Positions 26,694 through 35,381 of a stretch of 58,225 nucleotides of DNA are shown piece after piece. Made by a program: the position numbers and the translations under genes. The stretch's first letter is position 1; every line of letters begins with the position of its first letter. Origin of the DNA: Pseudomonadota bacterium (GTDB taxonomy: Bacteria; Pseudomonadota; Gammaproteobacteria; Xanthomonadales; Xanthomonadaceae); the NCBI GenBank assembly GCA_023419315.1, contig JAEZYE010000013.1, positions 1 through 58,225 of the forward strand, in the 5' to 3' direction. The notes under the pieces were generated by a model that was given only the letters and a program-made list of their open reading frames with translations, was not told where the DNA came from and did no database searches.

Positions 26694-26711
26694 CGCCGCC
26701 CGAGGGCGGCG
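26694..26711. terminator. bidirectional hairpin between xylA and LacI copy 2
   Basis: CGCCGCCC-GA-GGGCGGCG, an 8-bp perfect GC stem just after the xylA stop, in the gap between convergent genes. Confidence 0.55.
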
Positions 26712-26822
26712 TGGCTCACGGTTGCTTCCAATGTCGCGCGCTTGAGGCCCGTCTGATGGCTCCCCCGGTCCGCCCTTTACGTGCATCTGCTGTTGCCGAA
26801 TGCGGTAGGACGGGCCGCGAGA

Positions 26823-27884
26823 TCAACGACGCCTGCGCGGCGGCGCCACCGAGTCGCGGATGACCAGCCGATGGGGCACGACGTGATCAGAGAGAACACG
26901 CGTGCCTTCGCCGCGCCGGCGGATATCGCGCAGCAGCACGTCGATGGCCGCATCCGCCATCGCTGCGATGGGCTGGTTCACGGTCGTCAGCTCGGGCCAG
27001 ACCGTCGTGGCCGCGGAACTGTCGTCGAAGCCCACCACGGACAGATCGCGCGGCACGTCCAGTCCGCGACGGTGCGCCACCGATACGACCGCGGCGGCCA
27101 TATCGTCGTTGCTCGCGATGATGGCCGTCGGCGGCTTGCGCAGGCCGAGCAGTTTTTCCGCTGCGGCCAGGCCGGAACGGTAGGTGTAGTCACCCGCCTG
27201 GATCAGCTGCCTGTCGACTGCGATTCCGGCTTCCCCCAGCGCGGTGCTGAAGCCTTCCAGGCGGCGCGCGCTGGCGCTCAGATCCGGTCGGCCCTTGATG
27301 AAGCCGATCCGCTGGTGGCCCTTGTCGATCAGATGCTGCGCCAGTTCGTGGCCGGCGCGCAGATCGTCGATGCGCACGCAGGAAACATCGTCGCCGTGGC
27401 GACCCGATGCGATGGCGACTACGGGAATGCCTGCCTTGACCAGCTCGCCGACTGCGACCCGGGATTCGCAGAGCGGCGGCGGCAGGATCACGCCATCGAC
27501 CTTCTTTGCCAGCGCGCGGGCGGCCTTGCGTTCGGTGTCGGCGTCGAGTTCGTCCCAGTAGTCGATGATCAGCTGGATCGCCGTGCGCGAGGCGACCCGC
27601 AGCAGCCCGATCAGGAGTTCACGCAGATATGCGCCGCTGGGGTCGGTGTAGATCACCGCCACGCGCGTGTTCTGCGCGGCGGCAAGCGAACTGGCGGCGA
27701 GGTTGGGCGTGTAGCCCAGCTCGCGCACGGCGCGCTGGACGGATTCGCGGGTGCTGTCGCGGACGCGGTTCTGACCGTTGATGACGCGCGATACGGTCAT
27801 CGGCGATACACCGGCGTGTCGTGCGACATCGTTGATGGTGATCGCGTCGCTCTTGCGGCGCACGGACTTTTTCGGCTTGTTCAA
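26823..27884 (-). CDS. LacI-family transcriptional regulator, XylR-like (copy 2)
   Basis: This 353-residue protein is close to copy 1: KSVRRKSDA, the helix-turn-helix ITINDVARHAGVSPMTVSRVING, PNLAASSLAAA and VDGVILPPPLCES. The sensor part contains GHQRIGFIKG, IASNDDMAAA and VVGFDDSSAATTVWP. It is convergent with xylA and divergent from the ManD-like gene (192-base gap without a clear palindrome). The shared residues in the recognition helix (SPMTVSRV) suggest both copies may read related operators. Confidence 0.86.
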   Translation of the reverse strand: MNKPKKSVRRKSDAITINDVARHAGVSPMTVSRVINGQNRVRDSTRESVQRAVRELGYTPNLAASSLAAAQNTRVAVIYTDPSGAYLRELLIGLLRVASRTAIQLIIDYWDELDADTERKAARALAKKVDGVILPPPLCESRVAVGELVKAGIPVVAIASGRHGDDVSCVRIDDLRAGHELAQHLIDKGHQRIGFIKGRPDLSASARRLEGFSTALGEAGIAVDRQLIQAGDYTYRSGLAAAEKLLGLRKPPTAIIASNDDMAAAVVSVAHRRGLDVPRDLSVVGFDDSSAATTVWPELTTVNQPIAAMADAAIDVLLRDIRRRGEGTRVLSDHVVPHRLVIRDSVAPPRRRR

Positions 27885-28075
27885 GAAGTCTTCCTACCCG
27901 TCACGAAAACCCCGGATGCCTGCAGGACCGCGGGAACACGGCCACGTTCTTCGGCAAAGCGCCGCATCTTCCGGGGCGCGATTGCGCCACCGCCGGATGG
28001 TAATGCCTGCGGCGATCCGAGGCGAGCGCACGCGGAAGCGGGGCGAGGTTCGACGGTGAGCTGCGGAGCGATGAC

Positions 28076-29308
28076 GTGAATGCGCAAGCCGTGGAAGGAC
28101 GATACGAGGGCTCGCTGCGTGAGCGGGAGATTGTCGATGCGCGACTCATCCGGAGCGGCGACGGATCCCGCTTCCTCACGCTGCAGATAACCACGGCGTC
28201 CGGTGTGCGCGGGCTGGGCGACGCGACGTTGGCGGGCTGGGACGGTGCGGTGGCGGCGTGCCTGCGGGATCGGATGCTTCCGTGTCTGTTGGGCCGCGAT
28301 GCCGGCTGCATCGAGGAGACGTGGCGATGCCTTCGACAGGACATGCCGCCCTGTCCCGGGACGGTGCTGATGTGCGCGCTGGCTGCTATCGATGTGGCCT
28401 TGTGGGACATCCGCGGAAAGATGGCCGCGCTGCCTCTGCATCGTTTGCTGGGTGGGCGTGCGCGGCACGGTGTGCGGGTCTTCGCGCACGCAGCGGGCCG
28501 CGATGTCGCCGAAACGAGCGATCAGGTGGCTTTGCGTCGCGAGCAGGGCTTTGCCGCCGTCGCGGTCGAATGCGAGCTGCCGGACATGAAGCGGGTGCGC
28601 AAGGCACCGCCAGGAAGCACGCAGGCACAGCCTCATGATGCGACGTCGCAGCCGTCGGACGGCCGCGTGCGCCAATATCTCGATCTGGTCCCCGAACTGT
28701 TCGATACCTTGCGGCACGACCACGGCAATGCGCTCGACGTGCTGCATGACATGCAGGAACGCCTCTGGCCGATGGATGCCTTGCGGTTGGCGCGGAGCAT
28801 CGAGCGATACCGTCCGTTCTGGCTCGGGAATGCGACCGGCGTGGACAACGCCGATGCACTGGCGCTCATCCGCGCGCACGGGGCCGCGCCGCTGGCGGCC
28901 GGGCAGGGCCTCGGCACGCCGCACGACTGGCGAAGACTGATCGAATCCCGTGGCGTGGATTTCCTGCGTCTCTCCATCGCCGACGCCGGCGGCATCACGC
29001 TGCTGCGTCATGTGGCGGATCTGGCCGCAATGCACGGCGTCCGCATGGCCCTGCACAGCGATGCAAGGCAGTCACCGATCACCCACGCAACCACGTTGCA
29101 GTTCAATGCGTGGGTTCCGAACTTCGGCATCCAGGCATTCGTTCCGCATTCCGGGCCGGACGCTGACGTCTTCCGTCATGAGCATCAACTCAGGGACGGC
29201 CATCTGTACGTCAGCAATGCGCCCGGCCACGGCGTGGAGATGGACGGGTTGCCAGCGTCGAAACACTCCTCGTCGATGACGCACGGTGCATCAGCCGGGC
29301 TGCGCTGA
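28076..29308 (+). CDS. ManD-like enolase-superfamily protein lacking metal ligands (likely pseudoenzyme)
   Basis: This is 410 residues from the GTG at 28076 (GGAG upstream). It matches mannonate dehydratase/RspA-type proteins along its length (LGDATLAGW, AAIDVALWDIRGK, PLHRLLGG, LRHVADLAAMHGVRM, WVPNFGIQ). Mg-ligand positions lie 26 residues apart, as in ManD. The first is kept (Asp225, LHDMQERL), but the second is Gly251 (WLGNA, normally WLED) and the third is Gln277 (AAGQGL, normally VGE). The His of DxH is Gln227, and the Arg of the usual AIRxQ strand is Ala. His327 remains. It is probably not a dehydratase; a regulatory or altered role is possible. Confidence 0.75.
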   Translation: MNAQAVEGRYEGSLREREIVDARLIRSGDGSRFLTLQITTASGVRGLGDATLAGWDGAVAACLRDRMLPCLLGRDAGCIEETWRCLRQDMPPCPGTVLMCALAAIDVALWDIRGKMAALPLHRLLGGRARHGVRVFAHAAGRDVAETSDQVALRREQGFAAVAVECELPDMKRVRKAPPGSTQAQPHDATSQPSDGRVRQYLDLVPELFDTLRHDHGNALDVLHDMQERLWPMDALRLARSIERYRPFWLGNATGVDNADALALIRAHGAAPLAAGQGLGTPHDWRRLIESRGVDFLRLSIADAGGITLLRHVADLAAMHGVRMALHSDARQSPITHATTLQFNAWVPNFGIQAFVPHSGPDADVFRHEHQLRDGHLYVSNAPGHGVEMDGLPASKHSSSMTHGASAGLR

Positions 29309-29345
29309 ACCCGCGCGCCGGCATGCGCTTTGCACCGAAGCGCAA

Positions 29346-30380
29346 TCAGGGCTGGAAGCCGAGCCCGACGGAATGCACGCGAAGACGCAGCACGCGCTGA
29401 TGCGCGGTGAGGTAGAGCGTCCTGCCGTTATCGCCGAACGCGCAATTGGATACGGCGGAACCGGTTTCGATCCGCCCCAGTCGTTTGCCATCGGCCTGGA
29501 ACACCACGACGCCGCCCGGCGCACTCGCGAACACATCGCCATCGCGGGTGACGCAAAGTCCATCGGGCAGACCCGCAACACCCGGGCCCATCAGGTCTGA
29601 AGCATCGGCGAATGTTCGCTTCGCTGTCACGTTGCCTTGCGCATCCAGCGAATACGCCATCCAGACCGGATGCTCCGGATCGGAGTTGGCGACATAGAGC
29701 GTACGTCCGTCGGGCGACAGACCGATGCCGTTGGGGAAGCGCAGTTCGCGATCCAGCAGATGGACCGTCCCGTCGGTATCCAGCCGATACACGCCGCTGT
29801 ACGGCAATTCCCGAGCGGGCGAATCATGCAGGCCCTTCAGACCGTACGGCGGATCGGTGAAGAAGATGCGGCCGTCACCGCGCCGCACGACGTCATTGGG
29901 GCTGTTGAACCGCTTGCCTTCGTGGCGTGCGATCAGCGTGGTCTTCCGCCTGGATGCCGGGTCAAGCCGCGCGAGCAGGCGCGAACCCGAGTCCGCCAGA
30001 AGGACAGTTCCCTCCGGCTCCGTGAACAATCCATTGGCGCCGGCTTCGCGCAGACGATCATCCGGCGGGCCGTCGTAACCCGATGGCTTGAGCAGCGTGC
30101 CGAGGCCATCGCGCTCGCTCCAGCGATAGAGCGTGTTCTCCGGAACATCGGTGAACAACAGATACCCATCCGCGTCGCCGACCCAGGCCGGACCCTCCGA
30201 CCATGTGAAGCCCTGCGCGATCGTTTCCACCTGCGCGGCCGCTGGCACGCGGTCATTGAACGACGCTTCATAGGCCACAAGGCGCTGCGGGACGCTCGAC
30301 CGCACGGCGTCCGGATTGCCAGCGCAGCCGGATACAGCAAGAACGAGCAGCAAGACGATGAAGCGCGAACGGTTGAGCAT
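29346..30380 (-). CDS. SMP-30/gluconolactonase-like lipoprotein
   Basis: This is 344 residues from the ATG at 30380. The start gives a lipoprotein signal (FIVLLLVLAVSGC, lipobox Cys19). The six-bladed propeller shows GFTWSEGPAWVGDADGYLLFTDV (metal Glu), NSPNDVVRRGDGRIFFTDPPYG (Asn and Asp) and LRFPNGIGLSPDGRTLYVANS, the usual gluconolactonase metal sites. It likely hydrolyses a sugar lactone at the membrane. It lies 78 bases after the GH10 xylanase on the same strand, so xylonolactone or an aldobiuronic lactone is possible; the substrate is not shown. Confidence 0.82.
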   Translation of the reverse strand: MLNRSRFIVLLLVLAVSGCAGNPDAVRSSVPQRLVAYEASFNDRVPAAAQVETIAQGFTWSEGPAWVGDADGYLLFTDVPENTLYRWSERDGLGTLLKPSGYDGPPDDRLREAGANGLFTEPEGTVLLADSGSRLLARLDPASRRKTTLIARHEGKRFNSPNDVVRRGDGRIFFTDPPYGLKGLHDSPARELPYSGVYRLDTDGTVHLLDRELRFPNGIGLSPDGRTLYVANSDPEHPVWMAYSLDAQGNVTAKRTFADASDLMGPGVAGLPDGLCVTRDGDVFASAPGGVVVFQADGKRLGRIETGSAVSNCAFGDNGRTLYLTAHQRVLRLRVHSVGLGFQP

Positions 30381-30458
30381 CGCGAAGGCACCGGGCGAAA
30401 GGGCACCCGATGCTATCGCGGCCACGGCGGATGTGCGAGCTGCAGTGACGTGCCACCT

Positions 30459-31439
30459 TCACCGCGTCCGCGTGCTGCGCAGGTATCGACGCAGCCATTT
30501 CAGTGCGGGTCGCTCGCTGCCGTTCGCACGAACCAGGTTCGCGCCTTCCTTTTCCCGCCAGAGTCCGGGACGGAATCCCCAGAAGGTTATGCCGCGCACG
30601 CCCGGATGCTCCCAGAACACTGGAAAGACCCGCTGGAAATTCGCCAGTTGCTGTTCGTCTGCGATTCCGTCGACATCCATCTCCGTCACGTACACAGGCA
30701 AGCCGGTGGCGGCCAGTGCATCCAGGTTCGCGCGATGGACGTCCATCGGCCATTCGGTGGTCGTGGCGAACGAATGCGCCTGGACGCCAATGCCATCCAG
30801 CAGATTTTCCTTCTGCAACAGCGCGATGATCTCCAGGTAGCGTCGTGTGTTTTCGGGCTTGTTGGTAATGTTGTAATCGTTGATCAGCAATTGCGACCGC
30901 GGGAAATGGCGCCTGGCGAGTCGATAGGACTCCACGACCCACTCCCAGCCGCTCGCGCCCGCGCCGCCGAGCGCCGCAATGTAGTGGCCGCCGCCGGCAT
31001 CCGTCCTGTCGGGTGGATCGTTGAGCGGTTCGTTCACCACTTCGACGAAATCCAATTGGGGATAGCGCGCCGCCACCGCCGCGAACCACTCTTCGATTTC
31101 CTCGCGTTGTTCCGCAGCTGGCAAGTCCTTCATCCATTCGGGTTGCTGGTTGCCCCAGATCATCACGTGCATGTGGAACGGATAGCCGCGCCGCTTGGCG
31201 AAACGGTACGCCGCGTCGAGCCCGCGCCAGTCCATGCGATCACGTTCGGCTTCCACCTCGCCCCATTTGCCGCTGTTTTCGGGAGTGACCTTGTTCCAGT
31301 AGCGGCCGAACGCACGCGACTGCATGTCCGCGTAGGCGCATCCCAGGAACTTGTCCTGATGTCGAGCCAGTGGCCGCGCCGCTTCGGCTGGCGCAGCGGA
31401 CATGAGCAGCAGGAAGAAGGGCAGAAGCATCCGGCTCAT
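30459..31439 (-). CDS. endo-1,4-beta-xylanase, GH10
   Basis: This is 326 residues from the ATG at 31439, with a perfect GGAGGT upstream and a signal peptide (LLPFFLLLMSAAPAEA). The GH10 blocks are all present: the acid/base Glu137 in VEVVNEPLND, the nucleophile Glu253 in VYVTEMDVDG, substrate-site NDYN and FWGFRPGLW near the end. It cuts xylan or xylo-oligosaccharides in the periplasm or outside the cell; the single domain without a carbohydrate-binding module suits soluble oligosaccharides. Two operator-like palindromes lie upstream, shared with the divergent transporter gene. Confidence 0.93.
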   Translation of the reverse strand: MSRMLLPFFLLLMSAAPAEAARPLARHQDKFLGCAYADMQSRAFGRYWNKVTPENSGKWGEVEAERDRMDWRGLDAAYRFAKRRGYPFHMHVMIWGNQQPEWMKDLPAAEQREEIEEWFAAVAARYPQLDFVEVVNEPLNDPPDRTDAGGGHYIAALGGAGASGWEWVVESYRLARRHFPRSQLLINDYNITNKPENTRRYLEIIALLQKENLLDGIGVQAHSFATTTEWPMDVHRANLDALAATGLPVYVTEMDVDGIADEQQLANFQRVFPVFWEHPGVRGITFWGFRPGLWREKEGANLVRANGSERPALKWLRRYLRSTRTR

Positions 31440-31469
31440 GCGGTACCTCCGACGATTGGCGCATCGTCT

Positions 31470-31483
31470 GATAGCGCTACCAT
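31470..31483. promoter_or_regulatory. imperfect xyl-box upstream of the GH10 gene
   Basis: TGATAGCGCTACCA, one base off the perfect TGGTAGCGCTACCA, 31 bases upstream of the xylanase start codon and so overlapping its likely promoter or leader. Confidence 0.7.
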
Positions 31484-31585
31484 TATCATGTTCCTCCGCC
31501 GCAGGCTTGCCGTAGTGCAGCAAACGCCTCGCAGCCTTGTTTCGCAGTCATTTCGTCATGTTGCTGCGCAGCGTGCGTGCAAATT

Positions 31586-31603
31586 GATGGTAGCGCTACC
31601 ATC
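31586..31603. promoter_or_regulatory. xyl-box operator GATGGTAGCGCTACCATC
   Basis: A perfect 18-bp palindrome between the divergent GH10 and transporter genes, 121 bases before the transporter start. Confidence 0.82.
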
Positions 31604-31723
31604 TTCTGACCGGGCTCGGGCACGCTTCATGCCGTGTTGGAATCGACCCGGGATGCCGGGAAGATCCGGCAGGATGCAGATCAATGTGTCGCAAGCCGCT
31701 GTCCACTCGGGGGATTGCCCACG

Positions 31724-33223
31724 ATGTCGAAGCAAGACGAAAGGCTGTCGGTAATCGAGAAGGTGGGCTACAGCCTGGGCGATCTGGCGGCCAACCTGAT
31801 CTTCCAGACGTTGATCACCTATCTCGCGTTTTTCTACACGGACGTGTATCGGCTTCCGCCAACCGCGGCCGCATCGATCATCTTCATCGTGGGACTGCTG
31901 GGTGCGTTCGTCTTCACGCCGCTGATCGGGCTCCTGGCGGATCGCACGCAGACGCGCTGGGGAAAATTCCGGCCCTGGATCCTTTGGACGGCCATTCCGT
32001 TCGGCGTGCTATCGCTGCTGGCATTCTCGACACCGGCGCTGGAAGGGCGGTCGAAAGTGGTGTACGCGTTCGCCACCTACACGCTGCTGGTGCTTGTGTA
32101 CGGAGCCAACAATCTTCCGTACTCGGCCTTGAGCGGCGTGCTCACTGGAAATATGACACAGCGCAACAGCCTCTCGGCGTATCGCTTCGTTGCGGTGATG
32201 ATCGCGCAATTCATCATCCAGGTCCTGCTGCTGCCGCTGGTGCTGATCCTGGGAGACGGTGATCGCGTCCGCGGTTTCGAACAGGTGATGGGCATCTTTG
32301 CGGCCGTCGGAACCCTCTTCTTCCTGATCACGTTCGCGACAACGCGCGAGCGTATCGTCCCTGCGCGCGAACACGCTTCCAGCGTGTCGCAGGATCTGCG
32401 TGACCTGCTCCACAACCGTCCATGGCAAGTGATGCTGGCGTTGACCGTGCTGGTCTTCGTCAACCTCGCGCTGAAGGGCGGCATGTATGTGTACTACTTC
32501 CAGTATTACCTCGACGAGTCCGCGCTCGCCGCCTTCCTGCGGGACATGGGATTTCCCACCCTGATCGCCGCCATCAACGCGACCATCACCGGCGCGGGGA
32601 TGAGTGGCCTGCAATGGCCCGAAGATGCGCCGACGTCGGCTTTCAGCCTGTTCAACGCCTGCGGCATCGTCTGCATGATCCTCGGAATCGGGCTGTCTCG
32701 AAGGCTCGCCGATCGTTTCGGCAAGCGCGATGTATTCGGCGGTGCGCTGCTGGTCTCGACGATCTTCCTGTTGGCGTTCCTGTGGTTCCCCGCCGATGCG
32801 ATCGGCCTGGTCTTCCTGTCTTTCATGCTTCATGGCTTTGCCTACGGCGTCACCATTCCGCTGCTGTGGGCCATGATTGCCGACGTCGCTGACTACTCGG
32901 AATGGAAGACCCGGCGCCGGGCCACCGCGATCATCTTCTCGGCAATGCTGTGCGGCCTGAAGATCGGCCTGAGCATCGGTGGTGGGCTGGTGGCCGCAAT
33001 CCTGGCGCACTACGGCTACCGCGCCGACCTCGAGTTGCAATCTCCGGAGGTGGTCACGGGCATACGCATGACCGTCAGCCTCTATTGCTCGATTCCATTC
33101 CTCGTCGCGGTGGCCCTGCTGTTCGTGTACGAAATCGACCGGCACATGGAAACGCGCATCGAGCATGCATTGCGCGAACGCCGCGTGCGCGCGGATGCGA
33201 CGGACGCAATGGAGCACGCATGA
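31724..33223 (+). CDS. GPH-family (glycoside-pentoside-hexuronide:cation) MFS transporter
   Basis: This is 499 residues from the ATG at 31724. The opening LSVIEKVGYSLGDLAANLIFQ and the loop PLIGLLADRTQTRWGKFRPWILW are diagnostic of GPH-type sugar:cation symporters, with about 12 helices. It probably brings xylose, xylobiose or a related xylo-oligosaccharide across the inner membrane. The GH43 gene follows after one base, so the imported oligosaccharide is probably split in the cytosol. The promoter region carries two xyl-box-like sites. Confidence 0.9.
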   Translation: MSKQDERLSVIEKVGYSLGDLAANLIFQTLITYLAFFYTDVYRLPPTAAASIIFIVGLLGAFVFTPLIGLLADRTQTRWGKFRPWILWTAIPFGVLSLLAFSTPALEGRSKVVYAFATYTLLVLVYGANNLPYSALSGVLTGNMTQRNSLSAYRFVAVMIAQFIIQVLLLPLVLILGDGDRVRGFEQVMGIFAAVGTLFFLITFATTRERIVPAREHASSVSQDLRDLLHNRPWQVMLALTVLVFVNLALKGGMYVYYFQYYLDESALAAFLRDMGFPTLIAAINATITGAGMSGLQWPEDAPTSAFSLFNACGIVCMILGIGLSRRLADRFGKRDVFGGALLVSTIFLLAFLWFPADAIGLVFLSFMLHGFAYGVTIPLLWAMIADVADYSEWKTRRRATAIIFSAMLCGLKIGLSIGGGLVAAILAHYGYRADLELQSPEVVTGIRMTVSLYCSIPFLVAVALLFVYEIDRHMETRIEHALRERRVRADATDAMEHA

Positions 33224-33224
33224 C

Positions 33225-34265
33225 ATGAACGGCCTCCACGACTCCCAGGCGCCGGCGTACACGCAGGACGAACTCGAAGCGTTGAGGCGCCGCGCAATCT
33301 CGCCGCCGCTGCTGACCCACATCTACACGGCGGATCCATCCGCGCATGTGTTCGATGGACGGATCTACATCTACCCATCGCACGACATCGATGCAGGCGC
33401 GCCATTCGACGACGAAGGCGGCCATTTCGGCATGGTCGACTACCACGTACTGCGTCAGGAAGCCCCGGGCGGAGCAGTCACCGACTGCGGCGTTGCACTG
33501 CATCTGCGCGATGTTCCCTGGGCGGATCGACAGATGTGGGCGCCCGATGCGGCCGTCCGCGACGGGCGCTACTACCTGTACTTTCCGGCGAAGCAGAAAG
33601 ACGGGCGGTTCCGTATCGGCGTGGCGGAAGCGTCCCGTCCGGAAGGGCCGTTCGTCGCCGAATCTCGACCCATCGAAGGGGCGTATTCGATCGATCCGGC
33701 CGTGTTCGAGGATATCGATGGCGAGCACTACCTCTACTTCGGCGGACTCTGGGGCGGCCAGTTGCAGAAGTATCGGGACAACACCTACGCAGCGGATCAT
33801 GAAGAACCCGGAGACGGCCAGCCGGCGCTGGGGCCGCGCGTCGGTCGTCTGACGCCCGGCATGAAGACGCTGGCGGAGCCGAGCCGGGAGGTTGTCATTC
33901 TTGACGAACACGGAGTGCCTCTGCGCGCGGACGATCACGAGCGACGCTATTTCGAAGGTCCCTGGCTGCACAGGTTCGCGGGGCGCTATTACCTGTCCTA
34001 CTCGACCGGCAACACACACCGGATCTGTTACGCCACCGGCGACACACCGTACGGCCCGTTCACCTGGCAGGGGGTGATCCTGGAGCCGGTGGTGGGTTGG
34101 ACGACCCATCATTCCATCTGCGCTTTCGAAGGGCGCTGGTATCTCTATTACCACGACGCACTGCATTCCGATGGCGTCACGCATTTGCGGACGATCAAGG
34201 TCGTCGAACTGCATCACGATGCCCAGGGGCGGATTCGCACGATCGATCCCTACGGCGGTGAATGA
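33225..34265 (+). CDS. glycoside hydrolase family 43 (beta-xylosidase / alpha-L-arabinofuranosidase)
   Basis: This is a 346-residue five-bladed propeller. The three catalytic acids are visible: Asp37 in IYTADPSAHVF (base), Asp157 in AYSIDPAVF (pKa modulator) and Glu244 in RYFEGPWL (acid). No signal peptide is seen, so it works in the cytosol on imported xylo- or arabinoxylo-oligosaccharides. It starts one base after the transporter gene and overlaps the aldose epimerase start, so the three form one operon. Which sugar it releases cannot be told from sequence. Confidence 0.9.
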   Translation: MNGLHDSQAPAYTQDELEALRRRAISPPLLTHIYTADPSAHVFDGRIYIYPSHDIDAGAPFDDEGGHFGMVDYHVLRQEAPGGAVTDCGVALHLRDVPWADRQMWAPDAAVRDGRYYLYFPAKQKDGRFRIGVAEASRPEGPFVAESRPIEGAYSIDPAVFEDIDGEHYLYFGGLWGGQLQKYRDNTYAADHEEPGDGQPALGPRVGRLTPGMKTLAEPSREVVILDEHGVPLRADDHERRYFEGPWLHRFAGRYYLSYSTGNTHRICYATGDTPYGPFTWQGVILEPVVGWTTHHSICAFEGRWYLYYHDALHSDGVTHLRTIKVVELHHDAQGRIRTIDPYGGE

Positions 34266-35115
34266 CCCCGCCTCCGATGCAATGCCTGATGCGTTTGCGC
34301 TCGTGCGTGCCGGTCCACGCTTGCGGTTGCATGCCGGCGCCCTGGAAGTGGAACTTGCGCCCCGCGCGGGTGGCCGCATTGCGCAGATCCGCTTCGGGAC
34401 GGTCGAGCACCTGATTGCGCCGAGCGGCGATGACGCGGCACCGATGATCGCCTGGGGCTGCTATCCGATGGTGCCTTGGGCAGGGCGAATCCGCCGCGGG
34501 CAATTCGTCTTCGAGGGGCGCGAATGGTCGCTCCCCTTGAACATGGCGCCGCATGCCATTCATGGCGTCGGCTTTGCGTTGCCCTGGCACGTGGACGCGC
34601 AGTCAGCCGACTACGCAGCACTGTCACTGACACTGCCGGAGGATGCCCGGTGGCCCTTCGGCGGCAGCGCGCGGCAGGAAGTCCGGCTGTCTCCGCACAG
34701 CCTGCAGCTGTCATTGTCCGTGCGTGCGGAACGCCACGCGATGCCGGCCGCCATCGGTTGGCATCCGTGGTTCCGCAAGCCGGAGCGCATGCGCTTTTCG
34801 CCCATTGCGATGTATCCACGCGACCACGAAGGAATCGCAGTGTCGACCATCGGAGCACCCGCATCGCCGCCATGGGATGACTGCTTCATCAATGAGCGAC
34901 CCATCGCGATCGAACGGGAAGGCCAGCATCTCCGACTGTCATCGTCATGTCGTCACTGGGTCGTCTACGACGGCGCGGAGCACGCCACGTGCATCGAGCC
35001 GCAGACCGGACCGCCCGACGCGTTCAATCTGTCGCCCTGCGTGCTGCCTCCCGGCGATGAACTGCGTGCAGACTTCCGGATTGAATGGTTGGATACGTGC
35101 GATCGCACGCGCTGA
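34258..35115 (+). CDS. aldose 1-epimerase
   Basis: This is about 285 residues from a GTG at 34258 that overlaps the GH43 stop; an ATG at 34282 is an alternative. Catalytic residues are recognisable: His in APHAIHGVGF, His in IGWHPWF and the Glu base in CIEPQTGPPDAFN. It interconverts alpha and beta anomers of a free sugar such as xylose, feeding xylose isomerase. It is third in the transporter-GH43 operon. Confidence 0.82.
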   Translation: MNDPASDAMPDAFALVRAGPRLRLHAGALEVELAPRAGGRIAQIRFGTVEHLIAPSGDDAAPMIAWGCYPMVPWAGRIRRGQFVFEGREWSLPLNMAPHAIHGVGFALPWHVDAQSADYAALSLTLPEDARWPFGGSARQEVRLSPHSLQLSLSVRAERHAMPAAIGWHPWFRKPERMRFSPIAMYPRDHEGIAVSTIGAPASPPWDDCFINERPIAIEREGQHLRLSSSCRHWVVYDGAEHATCIEPQTGPPDAFNLSPCVLPPGDELRADFRIEWLDTCDRTR

Positions 35116-35381
35116 ACCGGAACGAGGCGCGGCCAGGCGTGCTTGTGCTCGAATGCAAAATCGCATCGGAACTTTTCCTCGATTGCGCTTCATCCAGGAC
35201 AAAGCGCCATCGCGCATCGGGCCTGCGTGCTGCGTGCTAAGTTCGCCGCCGCCCTGCATGCATGCACGCTCTGGTGCGTGCGTCCATATGCAGGCACCGC
35301 ACGTCGAACCCCGTCATCCTCGTCAGGCGGATGCACTGCGCGGGTTCGGCGACATCGCCCCGCGAGATTGGACGTTCCCGC

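Noticed and set aside
29637..31754. A 705-codon plus-strand frame covering the SMP-30 and GH10 genes
   Set aside because: It runs across two minus-strand genes with catalytic motifs, operators and a perfect ribosome binding site; no domain is recognisable in the plus frame.
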